Source: Spirochaetia bacterium (GTDB lineage: Bacteria; Spirochaetota; Spirochaetia; Treponematales; Treponemataceae). Taken from it: a DNA stretch of 9,579 bases. Position numbers and translations under genes: made by a program. Below, piece after piece: positions 5,446-9,579 of this stretch. The first letter of the stretch is position 1. The number at the start of each line of letters is the position of its first letter. The notes below the pieces were generated by a model, which did no database searches, had not been told where the DNA came from, and saw only the letters and a program-made list of their open reading frames with translations. The DNA lies in the NCBI GenBank assembly GCA_900769325.1, contig CAAGGF010000027.1, positions 1 to 9,579 on the forward strand, in the 5' to 3' direction.

Positions 5446-6186
5446 ATGTTATGTGATTGGCATGTTCAAGTATGTATGCTGGACTATGACGTGGATCCAG
5501 AAAAAGGAAAAAAAGTTCTGGAGCAGCTTTGTGACAAACTGGAGACGCACTTTGGAGTCTGGAACGCTTCGTTTACACTTACGGATTGCGGAGTCATCTC
5601 GGACATCTTTGAGGCAAAGATTCAGAGCAACCTTGAAGGGTATTGGGATGAGTTCTTTGACAAGGAACATTCATTCTTCGTAACCGCAATAAACACCCAG
5701 CTTGATGAGCCTCTTACATGGCGTATCGAGCGGGGCGAGTGCACTTTTGATTATAGCAGGTATTTTGTCGATGCTTACGGGAACGACTGTGAACTAGATA
5801 CCACAAGAGTAGTTTTGTTTGGCACAGCCGGAAAGGAAAGAATCTTTGTCTGCCCCGTAAAGAAAATGATTGAAACAGGTGAAAGCGAGCCTGAAGACTG
5901 TTTCAAAGTTCCCGCCCTCTTTGAAAACCTTTACGCTGAAGAAGATATTTCTACCGACGAATTCTGCGACTTTTTGCATATTCCTGAGTGTGGCATGTAC
6001 GGAGAGCTCGGCGGCTATCTGCTTGACAAGGACGGGAAACGCATCACAGCGCTGAAAGACTTTGACCACTCCGAGCCTGACGAGGACGGCAATGTGTACT
6101 ATCCCGTTCCCCAAAGCGATTTTGTTGATGGAGATAAGTTCACTCCTGAAGCCACGGCAAAATGGAAAGCAAAGCTGGGGCTGTAA
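5446..6186 (+). CDS. acidic protein of unknown function
   Basis: I do not recognise this 246-residue protein. It has no signal peptide or membrane segment and should be cytoplasmic. Roughly a fifth of its residues are Asp or Glu, clearly more than Lys plus Arg, so its pI must be very low. It is also fairly rich in Cys and aromatic residues (for example FGVWNASF, EGYWDEFFDKE, YSRYFVDAY). The C-terminal quarter contains DKDGKRITAL and EPDEDGNVYY, which are turn-like acidic segments. The start has GGGAG 6 bases upstream, just behind hairpin 4 of the leader. The ParB-like gene overlaps its last 25 bases, suggesting translational coupling. The acidity would suit a DNA-mimic or RNA/protein-binding inhibitor, but this is speculation. 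Confidence 0.72.
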   Translation: MLCDWHVQVCMLDYDVDPEKGKKVLEQLCDKLETHFGVWNASFTLTDCGVISDIFEAKIQSNLEGYWDEFFDKEHSFFVTAINTQLDEPLTWRIERGECTFDYSRYFVDAYGNDCELDTTRVVLFGTAGKERIFVCPVKKMIETGESEPEDCFKVPALFENLYAEEDISTDEFCDFLHIPECGMYGELGGYLLDKDGKRITALKDFDHSEPDEDGNVYYPVPQSDFVDGDKFTPEATAKWKAKLGL

Positions 6187-6479
6187 GAGCGACAAAGCCG
6201 CGTTTCCGTCTCATACGCTCTTCGTGCAAGGTCGTCATTGTAACGCCCGAAATGGCGGCGCGGTGGCTGGGCAACAACCCGCACAACAGGGCAATCCGGG
6301 AGGAGCGCATCGAGGAGCTGTGCGACAAAATCCGGCGGGGCGAGTGGAAGAAAAGCCCGCCGGTAGAAGTGCTGGACACGGGGCGACTCTGGAACGGACA
6401 GCACAGGCTTTCGGCAATAGTGCGTTCGGGGCAGTCCGTAGAGCTTCGGGTGCTTGTATGGCAGAAAGTGTCTTGCTAA
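6162..6479 (+). CDS. ParB-like (DGQHR-type) domain protein, probably phage-derived and shortened
   Basis: Residues 23-98 have the ParB/sulfiredoxin-fold layout seen in phage and plasmid DGQHR proteins. VVIVTPEMAARWL is followed by HNRAIREERIEELCDKIRRG, EWKKSPPVEV and the signature NGQHRLSAIV (78-87, with Asn where Asp is common). Members usually run 50 to 200 residues longer; this one stops at 105, soon after ELRVLVW, so it may lack its C-terminus. Some ParB-fold proteins bind DNA, cut it or hydrolyse CTP; which applies is unknown. No ribosome site is evident. The ATG lies inside the previous gene, so it may depend on coupled translation. From about 6187 the base composition is distinctly GC-rich compared with both flanks, a sign of foreign origin. 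Confidence 0.68.
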   Translation: MESKAGAVRATKPRFRLIRSSCKVVIVTPEMAARWLGNNPHNRAIREERIEELCDKIRRGEWKKSPPVEVLDTGRLWNGQHRLSAIVRSGQSVELRVLVWQKVSC

Positions 6480-6515
6480 TCCGCAGCAGTGGAACTAAAT
6501 TTGCTGATACAAATG

Positions 6516-6594
6516 AAAACTAAACTTCGTAAGAAGAGTTTTATATTATTACATGCCGCGCAAGCGGCAGAAATGGAGTTTTTATGAAAAACAC
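6516..6594 (+). promoter_or_regulatory. promoter, GCAA-loop hairpin and ribosome site of a gene cut after four codons
   Basis: CTAAAC (6520-6525) and TATATT (6542-6547) give a promoter related to that at 5018-5046. A tight hairpin follows: TGCCGC (6554-6559), loop GCAA, GCGGCA (6564-6569). Next come GGAG (6575-6578) and an ATG at 6584. Only MKNT precedes the junction at 6595 with the repeated regulator sequence. The signals are those of a real gene whose body has been replaced. Confidence 0.5.
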
Positions 6595-6703
6595 AAGTTT
6601 CCGAAAACATACTTTTAAGCCCCAGGCTTATCATTTCGTGGTCGTCTACACTGATTATTTCAATCATCCTCATAAACCTTCCTATAGAAACATCGTCATA
6701 TAA
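6584..6703 (+). other. 39-codon chimeric reading frame across the repeat junction
   Basis: From the ATG at 6584, which has its own promoter and GGAG site, a frame of 39 codons runs to a TAA at 6701-6703. After MKNT it reads antisense through the response-regulator fragment (SFRKHTFKPQAYHFVVV...). It ends inside the tail of the ATPase gene on the other strand. It may be translated because its signals are intact, but the peptide is an accidental product of the rearrangement. Confidence 0.3.
6595..6667 (-). pseudogene. response-regulator start, truncated second copy (73-base repeat, right copy)
   Basis: Reading on the minus strand from the ATG at 6667, this encodes MIEIISVDDHEMISLGLKSM then FSET, and is cut there. 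It is the same as the first 24 residues of the intact regulator except at residues 3 and 4 (Glu-Ile instead of Ser-Val). An AGGAAGG ribosome site lies at 6676-6682, immediately behind the ATPase stop codon, so this start looks designed to be co-transcribed after the ATPase. An alternative ATG at 6673 would add two residues. The DNA is identical to 4816-4878 from 6595 to 6657. It may be the original start of the regulator gene, separated from its body by the 1.7 kb segment. Confidence 0.75.
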
Positions 6704-8013
6704 ACAGGAATACTGAAAACATCTTTGTCCTTTCCCAAATCCTTTGTATAAACAAGATATTTATTCAAAATTCTCGACGAATACTTTTTACTAAAGGCAT
6801 CTAGTGAAGCGTGAGTTTTATAGCCCGAAGATTTTATTTCTATGGGGCAAACCTTGTTATTTCTGGCAAGCAGGAAATCAATTTCAAAATTGTGCCTTGA
6901 TTTCTCATCTAGGAATGTGTAATAAAAAAGAGAATTTCCGTTTGCCTTAAGAATCTGCGCGACAACATTTTCATAAAGATATCCAAGATTCACGGAAAGC
7001 TTATCGCTGAGCAACTTTTCATAAATAATGTTCTCTGTGAAATCTTTGTCCATAAATAGCATGGTTGTAAAAAGTCCAGTATCACAGACAAAAAGCTTGA
7101 AGTTTTCCAAATCCTTTGTTCGCGTAAGCCCGGCATTCGGGTCATCAGATTTATAAGAGACAAGAACGGTCTTGGAACTTTCCATTTCTGAAATAAGCTC
7201 AAGAACTGTAGAATTACGCTGATTTTCCAGAACCGAAGAAACCTGATATCGGGAGGCATTTTTTTCAAGCTGAGACGGAATAGATTTAAAGAGCATGGCG
7301 GCTTTTCCTGTTGAGTCAATCTTCATAAAATCGGATTCATAAAGCCGAAGAATATCGCGTTTTTCTTCGTCAACAAGTCTCATATTATTTGTCTCAATGT
7401 AAGTGCTCACAGCCTTTGGCATTCCGCCAACAAGCATATAAAGCCTGAAGTCCCGCATCATCTTACGGTTCAAGTCATCCCCAAGAGGCTGATATTTTTC
7501 AAAAGATTCCCGCAGAAGCTTTATAGTAACGGTGTCGCCTAAAGCCCATTTAAATTCCTCGAAATCCATGGGATACATCTGAACCTGGCGTTCCTCGCTT
7601 GGAATAAGGATGTCCTTTACATTTTTTCGAATCGAAATCAGAGAACCGGTTTCCATATAATCATAGCGATGGTCGGCAACAAGATGCTTTATTGCCTGCC
7701 GAGCCTTAGGACAGAACTGAACCTCGTCAAAAATGATGAGGCTTTTTCGCTGGTGAAGTTCTTTATGATAGATAAGCTGAAGCCGCAGGAAAATGTAATT
7801 CAAATCAGAAATGTCATCAAAAAGATTAAGGACTTCTTTCGATGCCTTAGTAAAATCAATGAGGATATATGATTCGTATTCGTTTTTGGCAAATTCCTCA
7901 ACAATGGTTGATTTGCCGATTCGTCTTGCACCTTCTACAAGCAAAGCGGTTTTGCCATCTGAGTTTTTTTTCCATTCAAGGAATTTGTCATAGATTTTGC
8001 GCTTAAATGTCAT
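6682..8013 (-). CDS. AAA+ ATPase, AAA_14/DUF4143 family
   Basis: The 443-residue protein is a complete DUF4143-type ATPase. It has Walker A GARRIGKST (28-36), Walker B SLIIFDEVQ (91-99, Asp96/Glu97), and a sensor-like METGSLIS (120-127). It continues with the QMYPMDFEEFKW segment typical of the family, and a C-terminal domain with EIDFLLARNN (377-386) and PIEIKSSG (390-397). The ExD...ExK spacing resembles the PD-(D/E)xK nuclease core (Glu377, Asp379, Glu392, Lys394). These proteins are common and highly duplicated in anaerobes and spirochaetes, yet their biological role is not well established. Upstream lie three sites at 33-base spacing. The start ATG has only a GGGG 4 bases upstream. The stop is 14 bases before the truncated regulator start. 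Confidence 0.92.
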   Translation of the reverse strand: MTFKRKIYDKFLEWKKNSDGKTALLVEGARRIGKSTIVEEFAKNEYESYILIDFTKASKEVLNLFDDISDLNYIFLRLQLIYHKELHQRKSLIIFDEVQFCPKARQAIKHLVADHRYDYMETGSLISIRKNVKDILIPSEERQVQMYPMDFEEFKWALGDTVTIKLLRESFEKYQPLGDDLNRKMMRDFRLYMLVGGMPKAVSTYIETNNMRLVDEEKRDILRLYESDFMKIDSTGKAAMLFKSIPSQLEKNASRYQVSSVLENQRNSTVLELISEMESSKTVLVSYKSDDPNAGLTRTKDLENFKLFVCDTGLFTTMLFMDKDFTENIIYEKLLSDKLSVNLGYLYENVVAQILKANGNSLFYYTFLDEKSRHNFEIDFLLARNNKVCPIEIKSSGYKTHASLDAFSKKYSSRILNKYLVYTKDLGKDKDVFSIPVYMTMFL

Positions 8014-8017
8014 AAAA

Positions 8018-8101
8018 CCCCAAAATCGTTAATTTTATAATGTCATATAACCACAAATTCGTTAATTTTACAAGTATTAATTCCCCCGATATCGTTAATT
8101 T
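8018..8101. repeat. three direct repeats at exact 33-base spacing upstream of the ATPase
   Basis: TCGTTAATTT occurs at 8026, 8059 and 8092, exactly 33 bases apart, each preceded by a C-rich CCCC/CCAC tract 8 bases earlier. Read toward the ATPase, the units run TTAACGA...GGGG...ATG. The middle unit repeats even the start region: TTATATGACATTATAA is a copy of the gene's TTTTATGACATTTAAG. A spacing of about three helical turns puts the sites on one DNA face, which suits cooperative binding of a repressor, possibly the ATPase itself. The IS3 element begins 12 bases beyond the last site. Confidence 0.7.
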
Positions 8102-8125
8102 CTAGCAACACTCTGTACCAGTCAA

Positions 8126-8221
8126 TAAAAGTGGACAAAAAAAATGTTTTTTTTCATTTTGCTTTTTTAAGAGTGGACAATTCTTGAGTTATTTCTTCAG
8201 ATTCGTTTTTAGAAGTGGACA
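8126..8221. repeat. three AGTGGACA sites at 42-base spacing in the IS left end
   Basis: AGTGGACA occurs at 8130, 8172 and 8214, exactly 42 bases apart. The outermost is part of the terminal inverted repeat. The other two lie in the last codons of OrfB, where they give the repeated tripeptides MST and LST 14 codons apart. They may be extra transposase-binding sites or remains of a duplicated end. Confidence 0.5.
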
Positions 8222-9098
8222 TTTTCTTCTGTACGAATTTAGGTGCTTCAGATAAAACACGGTTTCTGAAGGTATCTTTCTTCTCAAGCTCGTCATTCCA
8301 GTACCTCTGCTCATAGTGATTGGGAATATCATATCCCAAAGCATAGCAGGGGCGCATTTCATTATAAAAGTCGATGTATTTTGCAATTGTCTGCGGAATA
8401 TCATCGCTTTTATCCAGATTAAAGTCTAAAAACAGTTCCTCCTTTATCCAGCCGTTCAAGGATTCATTCACGGGATTATCCGTAGGTTTTCCCGCCCTGC
8501 TCATTGAACGCTTAATGTTCGGGTCTGTTATCAATTTGTTGTATGCCACTGAAGCGTATACAGACCCCTGATCCGTATGTATTACGGTTATATGTTCTTC
8601 ATCTGGGACTCCGTCCAGAAGCTCCAGAAGATCTTTAAGACCATTTATATAGGTTCGGCGGTCACCTCTTTTATAAGACAGACTCCAGCTTAGTATCTGC
8701 TTTGTAAACACGTCAAAGTACATCGTAAGTTCCCAGTATGTGTAATTAGCCCAGAAGGCTGTCATATCTGAAACTATAACCTGTCTTGGTCTGTCTACGG
8801 TTTCCCAGGTAGTGAATATCAGGTTCGGATATTTATCCCTGATTTTCCGCCTTGTATACTTTGTTCTGTGTTTTGTTTCTGCCCTAAGTCCGTATATTCT
8901 GAATATCTTGTAAACAAAGTTATCGCTTATTCCCACGCTGCAATTCAGCCTTATGAACGCAGCTGTCCATCTGTAGCCGTGACTTTTATGAGCTTCATGA
9001 GTCTCCGTTACAAGGATTACGGCATCTTCACGCCTTACATCACGCTCTGTTGGACTGCGGTTCAGCCATTTGTAATACCCGGACTTACTCACCTCCAT
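8154..9098 (-). CDS. IS3-family transposase OrfB (DDE integrase domain)
   Basis: OrfB supplies the catalytic half of the transposase. It begins with the MEVSKSGYYKWLNR motif typical of IS3 OrfB proteins, then an HTH_21-type region (GYRWTAAFIR, VYKIFRIYGL). The rve core has Asp111 (SDMTAF), Asp176 (HTDQGSVY) and Glu212 (NPVNESLNGWIKEE), with exactly 35 residues between the last two, the D-D-35-E signature. All catalytic residues are present, so it could be active. The 314-residue frame is given from its first ATG, but the same frame is open much further upstream (KSEEFEIIKSLSHEYSVRTL). The usual product should be an OrfAB fusion made by -1 frameshifting at 9216-9223. Confidence 0.92.
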   Translation of the reverse strand: MEVSKSGYYKWLNRSPTERDVRREDAVILVTETHEAHKSHGYRWTAAFIRLNCSVGISDNFVYKIFRIYGLRAETKHRTKYTRRKIRDKYPNLIFTTWETVDRPRQVIVSDMTAFWANYTYWELTMYFDVFTKQILSWSLSYKRGDRRTYINGLKDLLELLDGVPDEEHITVIHTDQGSVYASVAYNKLITDPNIKRSMSRAGKPTDNPVNESLNGWIKEELFLDFNLDKSDDIPQTIAKYIDFYNEMRPCYALGYDIPNHYEQRYWNDELEKKDTFRNRVLSEAPKFVQKKMSTSKNESEEITQELSTLKKAK

Positions 9099-9142
9099 TA
9101 CTTCGCACAGAGTCCTTACAGAATATTCATGCGAAAGTGACT

Positions 9143-9490
9143 TTATGATTTCAAATTCTTCGGACTTAAACGTATAAAGACAGTCTGTCCATCTTCGGTC
9201 TTCTGGACTGTATAGTTTTTTTTAAGCCGTTCATTTTCAATCCGAAGCTTGAGAATTTCCCGCTTGTAGTTTTCCTCGGTGCGGTCAATTCCTTCGGGCA
9301 ATACGTCGCCCATTTCTCCGGCTCTGCTTAAGCCTTCGATGCCCCCTTCCTCATACTGCTTCATCCACTTTCGCATGGATGTTTCGGAAACATCATTCAT
9401 CTGGCAGAAGTCTGAAAGCTTCACTTCCGTCTTTGACCTGTAAGTCCTTATAAGAAATTCTTTTTCCAGCGGACTAAGCTGTTTTCCCAT
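9143..9490 (-). CDS. IS3-family OrfA (helix-turn-helix DNA-binding subunit)
   Basis: OrfA binds the element ends and regulates transposition. Residues about 5-50 hold the helix-turn-helix (SPLEKEFLIRTYRS, LSDFCQMNDVSETSMRKWMKQY). A charged region follows, then a leucine-zipper-like helix (about 75-92: REILKLRIENERLKK). I chose the ATG at 9490 because GGAGGTG lies just upstream; this ribosome site itself contains the earlier ATG at 9502. The protein is then 115 residues, near the usual OrfA length. Its last codons overlap the OrfB reading frame in the -1 phase after a run of eight A residues. Confidence 0.88.
   Translation of the reverse strand: MGKQLSPLEKEFLIRTYRSKTEVKLSDFCQMNDVSETSMRKWMKQYEEGGIEGLSRAGEMGDVLPEGIDRTEENYKREILKLRIENERLKKNYTVQKTEDGQTVFIRLSPKNLKS
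9216..9223 (-). other. programmed -1 frameshift site (A8)
   Basis: On the coding strand, eight A residues followed by C lie in the OrfA codons for Lys-Lys-Asn, right after the zipper helix. Slipping back one base leads into LKKKLYSPEDRRWTDCLYTF and on through KSEEFEI into OrfB with no stop. A-runs of this kind are the known frameshift signals that produce the OrfAB transposase in IS3 elements. Confidence 0.75.
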
Positions 9491-9505
9491 GTACACCTCC
9501 ATGGC

Positions 9506-9547
9506 AGAAAACTGTCTTTATTGTCCTGTTTTTTTCAACAGTTTTCT
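9506..9547. repeat. inverted repeat upstream of OrfA
   Basis: AGAAAACTG (9506-9514) and CAGTTTTCT (9539-9547) form a 9-base stem with a 24-base loop containing a T7 run, between the IS end and the OrfA ribosome site. It may block transcripts entering from outside the element or regulate its promoter. Confidence 0.5.
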
Positions 9548-9579
9548 ACCTGTTAGTGTCCACTTTTAGTGTAGCAATA

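Larger units (their letters stand above)
8114..9579 (-). mobile_element. IS3-family insertion sequence (IS150-like), right end at or just past the window edge
   Basis: The element carries OrfA (helix-turn-helix) and OrfB (DDE transposase) in the usual overlapping order. The inverted ends share TAAAAGTGGACA (8126-8137) with TGTCCACTTTTA (9557-9568). The left terminus probably begins at 8114 with TGTACCAG, in the style of IS150-group ends (TGTACTG...AAAGTTGGAC). By symmetry the right terminus would lie one or two bases beyond 9579, so the target duplication cannot be read. The element sits beside the third 33-base repeat of the ATPase upstream region. Confidence 0.88.

Noticed and set aside
5794..6195. 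133-codon minus-strand frame
   Set aside because: It lies antisense to the acidic protein gene, has no ribosome site, and reads as a shadow of that frame.
6062..6523. 153-codon plus-strand frame with Ala/Gly/Arg-rich tail
   Set aside because: It overlaps two better-supported genes, and its composition is what a GC-rich stretch gives in a wrong frame.
6990..7319. 109-codon minus-strand frame inside the ATPase
   Set aside because: It is an alternative frame of an intact gene with clear Walker motifs.
8018..8101. CRISPR-like array from the 33-base periodic repeats
   Set aside because: Only about 10-18 bases are conserved per unit, there are three units, and the pattern overlaps the ATPase start region. 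No cas genes are present.

Overview
The window looks like a genomic island or contig from an AT-rich, low-GC host-associated bacterium. A treponeme-type spirochaete is my best guess, from the mix of RelB/DinJ-led toxin-antitoxin modules, a DUF4143 ATPase, a NarX/NarL-type two-component pair and frequent gene fragments. This assignment is inference; no rRNA or other taxonomic marker is present. Both ends lie in repeated, transposon-like sequence: two direct repeats at 23-78 and an IS3-family element from 8114 to the right edge. The window may therefore be a contig broken at mobile elements.

Layout from left to right. (1) 1-618: a NarX-type sensor histidine kinase cut off one residue pair after its phospho-acceptor His, just where short direct repeats begin. 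(2) 667-1110: the N-terminal part of a Dam-type (D12 class) adenine methylase, lacking its catalytic motif. (3) 1116-1923: a RelB/DinJ antitoxin with a PIN toxin, ending in sequence that resembles the start of an integron attC site. (4) 1972-3037: a frameshifted secreted-protein gene, a bidirectional terminator, the tail of a lost minus-strand gene, and the winged-helix C-terminus of a DpnI-like restriction enzyme. (5) 3034-3654: an integral membrane protein. (6) 3659-4233: a DinJ antitoxin with a YoeB toxin, using a promoter laid out like that of the first module. (7) 4286-4888: a complete NarL-type response regulator on the minus strand. (8) 5018-6479: a small zinc-ribbon protein, a 150-base leader of four consecutive hairpins, an unknown acidic 246-residue protein, and a short GC-rich ParB-like protein overlapping it. 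(9) 6519-6703: a promoter, hairpin and ribosome site joined after four codons to a second, truncated copy of the response-regulator start. (10) 6682-8013: an intact DUF4143 ATPase preceded by three sites at exact 33-base spacing. (11) 8114-9579: an IS3/IS150-type element with OrfA, OrfB and a frameshift site.

How the parts fit together: the toxin-antitoxin pairs and the ATPase appear intact, while the restriction-modification genes, histidine kinase and secreted protein are broken. The segment 4879-6594 is flanked by 73-base near-identical direct repeats (69/73) carrying the response-regulator start. Recombination between them would remove the three-gene segment and leave one regulator gene directly downstream of the ATPase. 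The most unusual unexplained items are the hairpin leader with its orphan acidic protein, the 33-base repeats that include a copy of the ATPase start codon, and the response-regulator duplication.
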